Shown: positions 1 through 10,033 of the stretch, one piece after another
How positions within the stretch are numbered: position 1 is the stretch's first letter
Layout of the letters: each line of letters opens with the position of its first letter
Source of the DNA: Streptomyces sp. MMBL 11-1
GTDB taxonomy: Bacteria; Actinomycetota; Actinomycetes; Streptomycetales; Streptomycetaceae
Direction: 5' to 3'
DNA: 64,000 nucleotides
Assembly (NCBI RefSeq): GCF_028622875.1
Contig: NZ_CP117709.1
Location: forward strand, 3,348,001-3,412,000
Notes under the pieces: model-generated
Database searches by the model: none
The model's input: the letters and a program-made list of their open reading frames with translations, nothing else
Told to the model about the DNA's origin: nothing
Made by a program: the position numbers and the translations under genes

Positions 1-95
1 CGTCACCTCCACAGCTGCGGCCTTCGCAGCGGTGGCCTTCACCGCCGTCACCCTCGCAGCCGTCGCCCTCGCCCCTGGGGACCCGCCCGCACATG

Positions 96-143
96 AAGGG
101 GCGGCCCCCGCCCGGTGGTTCCGCCGGGTGGGGGCCGCCCCTT
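96..143 (-). terminator. Rho-independent-type hairpin after the DoxX gene
   Basis: A long inverted repeat has arms of about 20 bp (AAGGGGCGGCCCCCGCCCGG at 96-115 against 124-143, one mismatch) around an 8-base loop. It lies just past the stop codon of the minus-strand DoxX gene. It also sits where a plus-strand frame entering from the window edge would stop (TGA 94-96), so it may terminate in both directions. Confidence 0.75.
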
Positions 144-159
144 CGTGCTGTCGTACGGG

Positions 160-1815
160 TCAGCCGAGGAGACCGCCGATCGGGTTCCGGCCGCCGCCCG
201 TGGTCGATCCCTCACCGCCGGAGGAGGTCGAGCCGCCGGTGGGCGCCGGTTCGTCGCCGGTGGACCCGGAGGAGGCGTCGCCGGCGGACCCGGAGGAGGT
301 GGGTCCGGCGCTGGTGGCCGCCGGGGGCTCCTGCGGGGTGGACTGCTGCGGGGGCTCCTGGCCTGTGCCCTGGGTCTGGCTGGGCTGGGTGTCCGAACCG
401 GTGCTCTGGCCGCCGGATTCGCGCACCGCGCCCTGTGTCGTCCCGCCGTCGGCGGGGGTGGTGGCCGCGCCGGAGCGGCTGGGCTCCGGCTGCCGCTCCT
501 GCTCCGGCGTACGGGATGCCTGGCGCTCGCCGGTGGACTCCTGGGGCAGCGGCATGCCGGGGAGGCGGTTGGTGGGGTTGTCGTTGCGGCCGGGGACGGT
601 GACGACCTCGCTGGAGCGGACCGCGCCGCCGAGGATGGAGCCGATGAGCAGGGTGAGGCCGACGACGACCGTCGCGACGACGGTGCCCCGGCGCAGGACC
701 CGGCGGCGCAGGTCCCAGATCTCCGAGCGCGGGCCGAGCTTGCGCCAGGCCTCCCCGGCCAGGCGGCCGTCCACGGAGTAGACCGGCGCGCCCGCGATGA
801 TCAGCGGGCTCCAGGCGGCCAGCAGGATGATGTCGGGGGCGTCGTACACCGCGACCGAACGCCAGCTCACCGTCACCAGCAGCGCGGCGGAGAGCAGCGC
901 GCCGAACACGGCGGCGACCCGCTGCCAGAGGCCGAGGACGGTGAGCACACCGACCACGACCTGGAGGAAGGCGACGGTCAGTCCGGCGCCGACCGGGTGG
1001 GAGAGCGCGAAGTCGCGCAGCGGCTCGGCCATCGCCCACGGATGCAGGGAGGTCAGCCACTTCACCATCGAGCCGCGCTCGCCGCCGTCGAAGTACACGG
1101 GGTCGCACAGCTTGCCCATGCCGGCGTAGATGGAGATGAAGCCGAGGAGCACCCGCATGGGGAGCAGGACGACGCCCAGGTTCATCCGGTGGCCGGGGTA
1201 GTAGGCGTGCCGGACGGGGTCGCCCGTGCCACGCCGGGAACGGGACTCGGCGGCCTCGGCGGATTCGTCGGCCTCGTCGTAGCCGTCGGCGTCGCCGGAA
1301 GCTCCGGGGGCTCCGGGCCGGTCGAAGTCGTCGGGCCCGTCGACCGGGTCGTACGCGCCGACGGCCTGCCGCATGGGCGGCAGCAGCGGACCGGTGCGTC
1401 CCGGCTGTTGAGGGGCGGTCAGTACGGGGTTGGGCTGCGTCTCCTCCAGGAGCGGGATGACCTGCGTCGCGCCCGCTCCGTGCCCGTCCCCGGACGCCGC
1501 GCCGAGTCCGGCGTCGAGGTGTCCGGCGGTGGAGTTGCGCACGGCCTGGAGCAGGCCCGTCGCGCCGGGGTCGCCGGGAGCGGACTTGCCGCTCCAGACG
1601 ACGGGTGCCCGCCTGCGGCCTCCGCCGGCACCGCTCATGGCGGGGATGCGGGCCGTTACCGCGGGGGCACCGCGCAGCCGTGCGCGCTGGCCCGGGGCGA
1701 GCTGCACCCGGAAGCTGGCGTGGTTGACGATGACCTGCGCGGGGTCGCTGTCCACCTTGGTCATGCTCAGGGCGGGTTGCTCGTCGAACCGAGGCGTTCT
1801 GGTGTCCACACGCAT
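160..1815 (-). CDS. DoxX-family membrane protein with long disordered ends
   Basis: Predicted 551-residue membrane protein. The central part, about residues 205-420, carries the hydrophobic helices of the DoxX family; its first part reads VVLLPMRVLLGFISIYAGMGK. The family is a small quinone/redox-associated membrane module, but the substrate here is unknown. The N-terminal ~200 residues are charged and low in complexity, and the C-terminal ~120 are Ser/Gly/Thr/Glu-rich, so the protein is far longer than a bare DoxX domain. I took the ATG at 1815 (MRVDTRTPRF). It is monocistronic on the minus strand with a strong terminator behind it. Recollected synteny puts a DoxX protein next to rlmB in other streptomycetes. 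Family assignment is good, function is not known. Confidence 0.8.
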   Translation of the reverse strand: MRVDTRTPRFDEQPALSMTKVDSDPAQVIVNHASFRVQLAPGQRARLRGAPAVTARIPAMSGAGGGRRRAPVVWSGKSAPGDPGATGLLQAVRNSTAGHLDAGLGAASGDGHGAGATQVIPLLEETQPNPVLTAPQQPGRTGPLLPPMRQAVGAYDPVDGPDDFDRPGAPGASGDADGYDEADESAEAAESRSRRGTGDPVRHAYYPGHRMNLGVVLLPMRVLLGFISIYAGMGKLCDPVYFDGGERGSMVKWLTSLHPWAMAEPLRDFALSHPVGAGLTVAFLQVVVGVLTVLGLWQRVAAVFGALLSAALLVTVSWRSVAVYDAPDIILLAAWSPLIIAGAPVYSVDGRLAGEAWRKLGPRSEIWDLRRRVLRRGTVVATVVVGLTLLIGSILGGAVRSSEVVTVPGRNDNPTNRLPGMPLPQESTGERQASRTPEQERQPEPSRSGAATTPADGGTTQGAVRESGGQSTGSDTQPSQTQGTGQEPPQQSTPQEPPAATSAGPTSSGSAGDASSGSTGDEPAPTGGSTSSGGEGSTTGGGRNPIGGLLG

Positions 1816-2111
1816 CTAACCGCGCGATGTGTGTTTAGGACACTGCCTCGGCCGCCCGGATATGTCCGAGACCCGTCAAGATCAGGCCAAACTCGGGCAA
1901 CTGGAACTGTGTTCGGCGTTCGCGCGTCAACTCGCCCGGCGGGCGAGCCCGTTACCGCGCACGGCCCGCGCGGCGCCACGCACGCGCAATGACACGCACA
2001 CAGTGCCCCGCGCGGTGCCACGCACACGCAGCGCCACGCGCGGCCGCGCACACGCGGTGCCGCACGCGGCGCCACGCGAGAACGCCGCGGCCCCGGCGGC
2101 CCGGCGGACGG
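1816..2111. other. Intergenic region with GCCACGC-rich degenerate repeats
   Basis: No gene seen in these 296 bases between the DoxX gene and rlmB. Positions about 1960-2090 are built from short degenerate direct repeats of the form CGCGGTGCCACGCACACGC. The DoxX promoter must lie at the 1816-1900 end, which is relatively AT-rich for this genome. Confidence 0.5.
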
Positions 2112-3068
2112 CTATCCGCGGCGGCGCGCCACCTCGTACAGCACGATGCCCGCCGCGACACCGGCGTTGAGCGACTCCGCGCCGCCCGGCATCGAGATCC
2201 GCACCCGGTAGTCGCAGGTCTCGCCGACGAGACGGCCGAGCCCCTTGCCCTCGCTGCCGATGACGATGACGACCGGGCCCGCCAGCTGCTCCAGGTCCTC
2301 CACCGTGTGCTCGCCGTCGGCGGCCAGGCCGACGACCGTGAGGCCCGCCTTCTGGTAGCCCTCCAGCGCGCGGGTGAGGTTGGTGACCCGGGAGACGGGC
2401 GTGCGGGCCGCCGTGCCGGCCGAGGACTTCCACGCGCCGGCGGTCATGCCGGCCGCGCGGCGCTCGGGTACGACGACGCCGTGGCCGCCGAACGCGGAGA
2501 CCGAGCGGACGATCGCGCCGAGGTTGCGCGGGTCGGTCACCCCGTCGAGGGCGACGATCAGCGGGTCCTCGTTGTTGTCGTACGCGGCGGCGGTGAGGTC
2601 CTCCGGGTGCGCGTACTCGTACGGCGGGACCTGGAGGACGAGGCCCTGGTGGTTCAGGCCGTTCGTCATCCGGTCCAGCTCGGGGCGCGGGGCCTCCATC
2701 AGGTTGATGTTGCCGCGCTCGCTCGCGAGCTTGAGGGCGTCGCGGACGCGCTCGTCGTTGTCGATGTACTGCTGGACGTAGAGGGTGACGGCGGGCACGC
2801 CGTCGCGCAGGGCCTCGTAGACCGGGTTACGGCCGACGACCATCTCCGAGGTGCCCTTCACCCCGCCGCGCCGGGGCGCGGGGCGGCGGGCCGCGGCCTG
2901 CTTGGCCTGGGCGCCGGCGATCCGGTTCTTCTTGTGTCCCTTACGGGCGGAGGCGGGCGGCGTCGGCCCCTTGCCTTCGAGGCCACGGCGTCGCTGGCCA
3001 CCGCTGCCGACCTGCATGCCCTTCTTGTTGGACGTGCGGCGGTTCCTGCGCTGGCTGTTCCCGGCCAT
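2112..3068 (-). CDS. rlmB: 23S rRNA (guanosine-2251-2'-O)-methyltransferase RlmB
   Basis: SpoU/TrmH-family SAM-dependent 2'-O-ribose methyltransferase acting on the peptidyl-transferase P-loop of 23S rRNA. The 318 residues begin with a basic, low-complexity extension of about 75 residues (MAGNSQRRNRRTSNKK), common in actinobacterial RlmB. The substrate-binding domain follows (GRNPVYEAL), then the knotted catalytic domain. The three SpoU motifs are visible: DPRNLGAIVRS, IGSEGKGLGRL, and the C-terminal ISMPGGAESLNAGVAAGI. Start ATG at 3068. It lies downstream of cysS on the same strand but is separated by a terminator hairpin, so it may have its own promoter. Assignment is secure at family level; guanosine-2251 specificity is by homology. 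Confidence 0.93.
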   Translation of the reverse strand: MAGNSQRRNRRTSNKKGMQVGSGGQRRRGLEGKGPTPPASARKGHKKNRIAGAQAKQAAARRPAPRRGGVKGTSEMVVGRNPVYEALRDGVPAVTLYVQQYIDNDERVRDALKLASERGNINLMEAPRPELDRMTNGLNHQGLVLQVPPYEYAHPEDLTAAAYDNNEDPLIVALDGVTDPRNLGAIVRSVSAFGGHGVVVPERRAAGMTAGAWKSSAGTAARTPVSRVTNLTRALEGYQKAGLTVVGLAADGEHTVEDLEQLAGPVVIVIGSEGKGLGRLVGETCDYRVRISMPGGAESLNAGVAAGIVLYEVARRRG

Positions 3069-3115
3069 GATCTACCTGTTTCGTTGCTTTCAGACGTACG
3101 TATGTATAGGGAAAG

Positions 3116-3143
3116 TGTGCCGCCCGGATCGCCGGGCGGCACA
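3116..3143 (-). terminator. cysS terminator hairpin
   Basis: A perfect 12-bp inverted repeat (TGTGCCGCCCGG, ATCG loop, CCGGGCGGCACA) lies 24 bp after the cysS stop. On the minus strand it is followed by a pyrimidine-rich CTTTCCCTAT tract, consistent with intrinsic termination between cysS and rlmB. Confidence 0.8.
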
Positions 3144-3166
3144 TCTGCACTGCTCGGCGGGGGCGC

Positions 3167-4567
<1,401 letters not shown>

Positions 4568-4680
4568 GCCTCAAGGGTAGTAGGCCCGCACCAGTGCCCC
4601 GCGACCCTTGGGGATCGCGGGGACAACTTTCTGGTACCGGGATGCCCCGGAACGGCCCGGGAAGGGCCCGGAGAGCGTTC

Positions 4681-4748
4681 TCACACCCTCCGTGGGGCCC
4701 GGTCCGGGGCCTAGTCACACCCTCCGTGGGGCCCGGCCCGGGGCCTAG
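4681..4748. repeat. 34-bp direct repeat, two copies, overlapping a stop codon
   Basis: Two tandem 34-bp copies at 4681-4714 and 4715-4748 differ by one base. Each begins TCACACCCTCCGTGGGGCCC and ends GGGGCCTAG. The second copy contains the TAG (minus strand 4747-4745) that ends the PPOX-family gene. It looks like duplication of the gene's last bases plus 3' flank. Just upstream, about 4596-4622, a CCCCGCGA/TCGCGGGG hairpin is a likely terminator. Confidence 0.85.
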
Positions 4749-5149
4749 ATACGGCCGACGACCTTGCGCGGGGAGACGCGGACGACGACACGGGGGTCGT
4801 CGCGGTCGGAGTCCGGGTTGAACTCCGCGTACGGCTTGCCGGTGTACTTCATCGAGAGCTCGTCGATCAGTTCCTGCCCGCCGTCCGTCGTCAGCGTCGC
4901 CTCGCCGCGGATCTCCGCGTAGGTGTACGGGGCGTCGAAGGGCTGGACGACCACGGTGACGCGCGGGTCGCGGCGGAGGTTCTTCTCCTTGCGGCGGCCG
5001 ACGGTGGTGGAGATCAGGACGTCGTCGCCGTCGCGCTTGACCCAGACCGGGGAGACCTGGGGGCTGCCGTCGGGCTGGATGGTGGCGATGTTGACGAAGA
5101 CGGGACTGTCGAGCAGGTTCTTGAGCTCGGCGGAGAGGGTGGCGGTCAT
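4745..5149 (-). CDS. PPOX-class F420/FMN-dependent oxidoreductase
   Basis: A 134-residue single-domain split beta-barrel protein of the pyridoxamine-5'-phosphate-oxidase-like class. Actinobacteria use many of these as F420- or flavin-dependent reductases in the cytoplasm. Family features: the N-terminal LLDSPVFVNIATIQPDGSPQ strand-turn, the VSPVWVKRDGDDVLIST segment, the basic GRRKEKNLRRDPRV cofactor/phosphate-contact helix and the Y-AEIRGEA strand. Start ATG at 5149 has an AGGAGG ribosome site. It is 48 bp downstream of the MFS gene and co-oriented with it, so it could be the last gene of that transcription unit. Substrate unknown; choice between F420 and FMN is inferred. Confidence 0.85.
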   Translation of the reverse strand: MTATLSAELKNLLDSPVFVNIATIQPDGSPQVSPVWVKRDGDDVLISTTVGRRKEKNLRRDPRVTVVVQPFDAPYTYAEIRGEATLTTDGGQELIDELSMKYTGKPYAEFNPDSDRDDPRVVVRVSPRKVVGRI

Positions 5150-5197
5150 GCGTACGTCCTCCTGGGGTGCGGTTCGGTACTTCGTCCGGTGCTGCTC

Positions 5198-6742
5198 CTA
5201 CCCCGCGACCGCGCGCGTTCCCTGATCCTTCCCGCCCCGGCCCACCGGAAGAGTGAACGCCAGTGCCGCCCCCGCCAGGGGGACCGCGGCGAGCGCCGCC
5301 CACCGCACGGGCGCGGGCGCGTCGAGCAGCGCGCCGGTCGCCGCGCTCCCCCCGAGGACGGCGATCCCGGAGACGGAGGACAGCGCCCCCGTGGCCAGCC
5401 CGAGCTGCCGGTCCTCGACCAGGTCGGGCACCAGGCCCCGGGCTGCGGGGACCAGCAGCATCTGGCCCAGGGTCAGCAGGACGACGAGCGCCGCGCCGGG
5501 CAGCAGTCCGCCGGGGCCGGCGGGGGTCAGCGGTACGGCGGCGAACCCGGCGGCGACGACCACCAGGCCGGTGACCAGTGCGGTACGCGGGGCGATCCGG
5601 TGGGCGGAGAAGCGGGTCAGCGGCATTTGGGCGACGACGACGAGCAGCGAGGACAGCGCGAAGAGCCAGCCGAGCGCGGCCCCCGATCCGGTGGCCCGCT
5701 CCACCTCGACGGGCAGCGAGAGATAGAGCTGGTTGTAGGCGACAAGGTAGGTGCTGTACGCGAGGCAGAGCAGCAGGAACGGCCGGTTGGTGAACACCGC
5801 GCGCCAGGACGACCGCCCCGGTCGGGCCGTACGGGTGACGGCGCCCGGGGCCTGTGCCCCGCCCCCTCCCTGTCCCTGTACCCCTTCCCGTTTCCGTTCC
5901 CGTTTCCGTGTCCGTACGGGGTCGGCGCGTGGCATCAGACGGGCGTGCCCGGCCAGTACGGCGACGAAGACGACGGCCCCGGCGAGGCAGGCGGCCCGGA
6001 AGCCGCCGCCGAGCAGCAGGAGCAGGGAGCCGAGCAGCGGCCCGATGAACGCCCCGGCCTGCCCGGCGGCGGAGAACAGGGCGAGGACGTGGGCGCGCGG
6101 GGCGCCGGTGTCCCGTTCGTGCCGGACGGCCTCGCGGGCGGCCTCGGACTCGACGGCCGGGGAGAACAACGCGGCGGCGAAGCCGATGAGGAGCACCGCG
6201 GCGATGACAGTGGCCGTGGACCCGGCGAAGGCGAGCCAGCCGAACCCGGCGATCCGCAGGGCGCAGCCCGCCAGCACGACGGGGCGTGGTCCGTACCGGT
6301 CGGTGAGCGCGCCACCGACGACGAACAGCCCCTGCTGGCTGAAGGTGCGCAGCCCGAGGACGAGGCCGACGAGCCAGCCCGCCATGCCGAGGCCGCTGCC
6401 GAGGTGGGTGGCCAGGTAGGGCAGGACGGCATAGAAGCCGGTGTTGAAGGCGAACTGGGTGGCGGTGAGGAGCCGGAGGTACGGCGTGGGCGCGCTCGCG
6501 AACCGGGGCCGGCGGCGGCTCTTCCCCTCGGCAAGGGCTCCTGCGGGCCCGCCGGCGTGCGCGGGTTCCGGCTCGGGCGCGCCGGTGCGGGTGGGCGCGG
6601 GCTCGGGCGCGTCGGTGCGGGCGGGCGCGGGCGCGGGTTCGCCGGTGCGGGTGGGCGCGGGCGCGACGGTGCGGGTGGGCGCGGGCGCGACGGTGCGGGT
6701 GGGCGCGGGCGCGTCGGCGGGCTCCGGTTCGTGTCGGGTCAC
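5198..6742 (-). CDS. MFS transporter coupled to an ABC permease
   Basis: Predicted 514-residue, roughly 12-helix major facilitator permease. The start is the GTG at 6742, which overlaps the TGA of the upstream permease gene (GTGA), so translation is probably coupled. The first ~75 residues are cytoplasmic and contain imperfect copies of APAPTRTV, encoded by a GC-rich minisatellite at about 6590-6720. The MFS motif between TM2 and TM3 reads GGALTDRYGPRP. A charged loop with RTRKRERKRE separates the two halves. The family includes drug and metallophore exporters. Its position in the operon with a peptide/nickel-type importer behind a Zur-like site suggests export or recycling of a metal chelate. 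That role is inference; substrate unproven. Confidence 0.85.
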   Translation of the reverse strand: MTRHEPEPADAPAPTRTVAPAPTRTVAPAPTRTGEPAPAPARTDAPEPAPTRTGAPEPEPAHAGGPAGALAEGKSRRRPRFASAPTPYLRLLTATQFAFNTGFYAVLPYLATHLGSGLGMAGWLVGLVLGLRTFSQQGLFVVGGALTDRYGPRPVVLAGCALRIAGFGWLAFAGSTATVIAAVLLIGFAAALFSPAVESEAAREAVRHERDTGAPRAHVLALFSAAGQAGAFIGPLLGSLLLLLGGGFRAACLAGAVVFVAVLAGHARLMPRADPVRTRKRERKREGVQGQGGGGAQAPGAVTRTARPGRSSWRAVFTNRPFLLLCLAYSTYLVAYNQLYLSLPVEVERATGSGAALGWLFALSSLLVVVAQMPLTRFSAHRIAPRTALVTGLVVVAAGFAAVPLTPAGPGGLLPGAALVVLLTLGQMLLVPAARGLVPDLVEDRQLGLATGALSSVSGIAVLGGSAATGALLDAPAPVRWAALAAVPLAGAALAFTLPVGRGGKDQGTRAVAG

Positions 6743-8460
6743 TTCAGGCCCGCCGGAGTGCGCCCGCGCACGGCGGCCGAGGTGAGGACGGCCAGTGCGC
6801 CGAGGACGGCGAGCGCGGCGGCGGGAGCGAGGACGGCCCACGGGGCGCGTTCCGCGTACGGCATGTTCTCCGACAGCATCCGGCCCCACTCCGGCGCCGG
6901 GGCCTGCGTGCCGAGGCCGAGGAAGCCGAGGGAGGCGAGGGCCAGCGCGATGGCCGGGATGCGGAGCAGGGCGTGGCGCACCACCGGCGGCAGGACCCCG
7001 GGCAGGACGTGGCGGCGCAGGAGGTGGGCCCGGTCCGCGCCGAGGGCGACGGCGGCGGCGAGGTGCGGGGCCGCCTTCTCCTGGGCGTACAGGGCGGCGG
7101 TGTGGGCGGCGAGCGGGGCCCAGGCGACGGCGGCCACCGCCGCCGCGGCGCCCCAGGGGCCCGGACCGGCGATGCCCGCGACGACGAGGCCGGCGAGCAC
7201 GGCGGGGAGCGCGTTCGCCGTCTCGGTGAGCGCCCCGGCGCGGGCGGCCCCGAGGAGCAGCCCGAGCACGAGGGTGACGGCTCCGACCGCCACGGCGGCC
7301 AGCGCGGTGCGGGCCGCACCGTGGCCGAGGCGGGCGAGGACGTCGCGGCCGAGGTTGTCGGTGCCGAAGGGGTGCGCGGCGGAGGGGCCGGCGAGGCGCG
7401 CGGCCGTGTCGACGTGGAGCGGATCGCGCAGGAGGCCCGCGACGGTGACGGCGATCAGGAGGCCGCCGAGGGCGACGGCGGCGACGGCGAGCGCGCGGCG
7501 GCCGGGCAGCCGGGGCGCGACGAGGGCGGGCAGCGCGCGGTCGGTGAGGGCGGGGCCGAGCAGCGTGCGGACGGCGAGGCGGGAGAGCAGGCCCGCGGCG
7601 ACGCCGAGGAGGAGCAGGACCAGCACGGCCGCCTGGAGGACGGGCAGGTCCTGGGCGAGGGCGGCGGCCAGGGCCGTACCGCCGAGGCCGGGGATCGCGT
7701 ACAGCGTCTCGACGGCGACCGCCCCGCCGGTCAGCCCGACCGTGACCAGGCCGAGCTGGGGCAGCAGCCCAGGCAGCGCCCGGCGCAGGGCGTGCCGGGC
7801 GACGATGCGGCCGGGCAGGCCGTTCGCGGCGGCGGCGCGGGCCCAGGGTTCGGCGAACGCGCCGGGCAGGGCGTCGTCCAGCAGCCGGCCGAGCAGCGCC
7901 CCGGCGGGGACGCCCATGGCGAGCGCGGGCAGCACGAGCTGGTCGGGGGCGCCCCAGCCGAGCGCCGGGAACCACCCGAGGTGCACGGCGAGGACCGTGG
8001 CCAGTACGGCGGCGAGCAGGAACTCCGGCAGCGCGGCGAGCACCGCCGCCCCCGCTCCGGCGCGCACCCGGACGATCCGGCGCGCGGCCCCGCGCCGGAG
8101 GGTGGCGGCGCTCAGCGCGAGGGCGAGGAGCACGGCGACGGCGAGGGAGGCGGCCATCAGGGTGAGGGAGGTGCCGAGGGCGGCGGTCACGTCGGGTCCG
8201 ACGGGCTGCCCGGAGACCCAGGACGTGCCGAGGTCGCCGCGTACGAGCCCGCCGAGCCAGCCGCCCAGGACGTGCCGGGGTCCGCCGTCGAGCCCGGTCT
8301 CGGCGCGGATCGCGGCGAGGGTCTCGGGTGTCGGGGCCCGGTCGGCGTACCGGGCGTGCAGGATCGTGCGGGCCGGGTCGGTCCGGGTCAGCCAGGGCAG
8401 CAGCCCGATCACCGCGACGACGGCGAGCAGCGTGCCGAGCCGTCCCGCGAGGTACTTCAC
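6739..8460 (-). CDS. Fused DppB-DppC type ABC transporter permease
   Basis: Inner-membrane permease of the peptide/nickel (NikBC/DppBC) class, with both permease subunits fused in one 573-residue chain. The N-terminal half (residues 1 to about 270) has the DppB-like start VKYLAGRLGTLLAVVAVIG and the GDLGTSWVSGQPV segment. The C-terminal half (about 300-573) has the DppC hallmark HPFGTDNLGRDVLARL. Its EAA-loop is VALGADRAHLLRRHVLPGVL, the contact site for an ATPase. Start GTG at 8460, 4 bp after the stop of the binding-protein gene. No ATPase gene occurs in the operon or the window, so an ATPase must come from elsewhere if the importer works. Fusion is clear; substrate unknown. Confidence 0.88.
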   Translation of the reverse strand: MKYLAGRLGTLLAVVAVIGLLPWLTRTDPARTILHARYADRAPTPETLAAIRAETGLDGGPRHVLGGWLGGLVRGDLGTSWVSGQPVGPDVTAALGTSLTLMAASLAVAVLLALALSAATLRRGAARRIVRVRAGAGAAVLAALPEFLLAAVLATVLAVHLGWFPALGWGAPDQLVLPALAMGVPAGALLGRLLDDALPGAFAEPWARAAAANGLPGRIVARHALRRALPGLLPQLGLVTVGLTGGAVAVETLYAIPGLGGTALAAALAQDLPVLQAAVLVLLLLGVAAGLLSRLAVRTLLGPALTDRALPALVAPRLPGRRALAVAAVALGGLLIAVTVAGLLRDPLHVDTAARLAGPSAAHPFGTDNLGRDVLARLGHGAARTALAAVAVGAVTLVLGLLLGAARAGALTETANALPAVLAGLVVAGIAGPGPWGAAAAVAAVAWAPLAAHTAALYAQEKAAPHLAAAVALGADRAHLLRRHVLPGVLPPVVRHALLRIPAIALALASLGFLGLGTQAPAPEWGRMLSENMPYAERAPWAVLAPAAALAVLGALAVLTSAAVRGRTPAGLK

Positions 8461-8464
8461 GCGG

Positions 8465-9997
8465 TCACCCGACGCGGGTGTCGGCGGTGATGAGGGTGCG
8501 CTCCATGGGGTCGAGGGCGACGCCCCGGACGCGGGTGTCGTCGTAGCCCTGCACGAAGCGCTCGTGGACGAGCGGGACGAGGGCGTCGGAGCCGAGGATC
8601 GCGGCCTCGGCGGCCATCTCGGCCCGGTGGCGGGCGTCGGTGTCGGCGAGGGCGGCGGCCTTGTCGACGGCGGCGTCGACGGGGGTCGCGCAGAGCTGCG
8701 TGATGTTGAAGCTGCCGTCGCAGGTGAAGTCGGAGGCGAGGTAGGAGACCGGGTCGGCGGTGTCCAGGAGGGTGTTGCGGGCCTGGATGAACGCGTCGTA
8801 CTTCCCGGCGAGCGCGTCGGCCTCCATCTGCGCGTAGTCGCGGACGACCTGCTTGACGGTGAAGCCGCGCTTCTCCAGCTGCTGCTGGACGACGGTGGCG
8901 ACCTCGGGCAGCTCGGGCCGGTTGGTGTAGGTGGCGAGCACGATCTGCCGCGTCCCGGCGACCTCGGCGGGGGCGGCGGCCTTCGCGCGGCCGGTGGGGG
9001 CGGTGCGCAGGTCGGCGGCCCACGGGACGCCGGGGCCCAGCAGCCCCCGCGCGGTGTCGGCACGCCCTTCGTAGACGCCGTCGACGAGGGCCTGGGAGTC
9101 GATGGCCTCGCGGGCGGCGGCGCGCATCGCCGGGTCGGCGAAGACGCCGCGTCCGGTGTTCAGGGAAAGGCCGTTGGTGCGGGCGGAGGGGAACTCGTGG
9201 ACCAGGCCGTCGCCGAGCAGCGAGGCCTGGGAGATCGGTACGTACTCGGCGACGTCGACGTCCTTCGTCCGCAGCGCGTTGGCGCGGGCGGTGCCGTCGG
9301 CGACGAACTTCACGTCGGCGCCGGGGGCCTTGGCCCTGCCGCCCCAGTAGGTGTCGTTGCGCTCCAGGGTGGCGCTGACCGCGCCGTTGACCTCGGCGAG
9401 GGTGAAGGGGCCGGTGGCGTGCCCGGCGGGGTTCACCCGGGCCGCGTCCTTGTACGCGGCGGCGGACAGGATGCTCAGGGAGGGGTTGGCGAGCCGCTGG
9501 GGCAGCAGCGGCTCGGCGTCCTTCGTGGTGATCCGTACGGTCCGGGCGTCCTCGGCCGTGGCGGTGAGCGTGGTGTCGGACAGCACCCGGGGCTTGGGGG
9601 ACGCCTTCTGCGCGGCGGTCAGCGAGCGGACCACGGCGGCGGCGTCGAGCTTCGTCCCGTCCTGGAAGACGGTGTCCTCGCGGACCGTGAACTCCCAGAC
9701 CCGGTCGCCGTCGCGCTTCCAGGAGGCGGCGAGAGCCGGCTCGGCCTCCCCGTTCCGGTCGAGCCGGGTGAGTCCTTCGACGACGGCGAGCCGGCTCAGG
9801 GTGACGGCGTCGTCGCCGTACGGGGACATGGCCTGGGCGGGCGGGAAGGCCATGGCCACCTTCAGCCGCTGGTCGCCGCCGGAGCCGCCGGAATCCGTGG
9901 AGGAGGTGCAGGCGGTGGCGACGGGCACGAGGAGCGCGGCGGCGGCCAGGGGCAGCGCGACGCGGCGGCGGTGAGGGCGGGGACGGGGGGTGGGCAT
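8465..9997 (-). CDS. Family-5 solute-binding lipoprotein of a peptide/nickel/metallophore ABC importer
   Basis: Predicted 510-residue extracytoplasmic binding protein of the SBP_bac_5 (OppA/NikA/CntA) family. A basic N-terminus (MPTPRPRPHRRR) and hydrophobic stretch lead to the lipobox VATAC30, then a Ser/Gly linker. Family features include LSRLAVVEGLTRLDRNGE, the WEFTVREDTVFQDGTKLDA segment and a C-terminal VPLVHERF. It is followed by the fused permease 4 bp away. Start ATG at 9997. A 15-bp Fur/Zur-type palindrome lies 15 bp upstream, so the operon is probably repressed by a metal-loaded Fur-family protein. Families of this type import peptides, nickel chelates or metallophores; the operator favours a metal-related cargo. 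Confidence 0.88.
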   Translation of the reverse strand: MPTPRPRPHRRRVALPLAAAALLVPVATACTSSTDSGGSGGDQRLKVAMAFPPAQAMSPYGDDAVTLSRLAVVEGLTRLDRNGEAEPALAASWKRDGDRVWEFTVREDTVFQDGTKLDAAAVVRSLTAAQKASPKPRVLSDTTLTATAEDARTVRITTKDAEPLLPQRLANPSLSILSAAAYKDAARVNPAGHATGPFTLAEVNGAVSATLERNDTYWGGRAKAPGADVKFVADGTARANALRTKDVDVAEYVPISQASLLGDGLVHEFPSARTNGLSLNTGRGVFADPAMRAAAREAIDSQALVDGVYEGRADTARGLLGPGVPWAADLRTAPTGRAKAAAPAEVAGTRQIVLATYTNRPELPEVATVVQQQLEKRGFTVKQVVRDYAQMEADALAGKYDAFIQARNTLLDTADPVSYLASDFTCDGSFNITQLCATPVDAAVDKAAALADTDARHRAEMAAEAAILGSDALVPLVHERFVQGYDDTRVRGVALDPMERTLITADTRVG

Positions 9998-10004
9998 CGC
10001 AACG

Positions 10005-10033
10005 ACCTTATATGAAAATGATTGTCGTCTAAC
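10005..10033 (-). promoter_or_regulatory. Zur/Fur-type operator inside a likely leaderless promoter
   Basis: TGAAAATGATTGTCG at 10013-10027 (plus strand) is a near-perfect 7-1-7 palindrome. It matches the actinobacterial Zur box as I know it (TGAAAATGATTTTCA) at 13 of 15 positions. On the minus strand it lies between a possible -35 (TTAGAC, 10032-10027) and a TATAAGGT region (10012-10005), whose -10 would place transcription start at or beside the ATG at 9997. Binding would therefore block the promoter directly. It does not resemble the iron DmdR/IdeR box. Confidence 0.65.

Noticed and set aside
1..95. Possible C-terminus of a plus-strand gene ending at TGA 94-96, or the start of a minus-strand gene
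   Set aside because: Too short to judge. The frame is Arg/His-rich without recognisable features, although a terminator follows at once.
115..1992. Plus-strand open frame over the DoxX gene
   Set aside because: Shadow frame; only the minus strand shows membrane helices and family similarity.
5189..10015. A plus-strand open frame of more than 1600 codons
   Set aside because: It is antisense to the MFS, permease and binding-protein genes. Its translation is low-complexity Gly/Arg/Glu without domains, a typical effect of high GC content.
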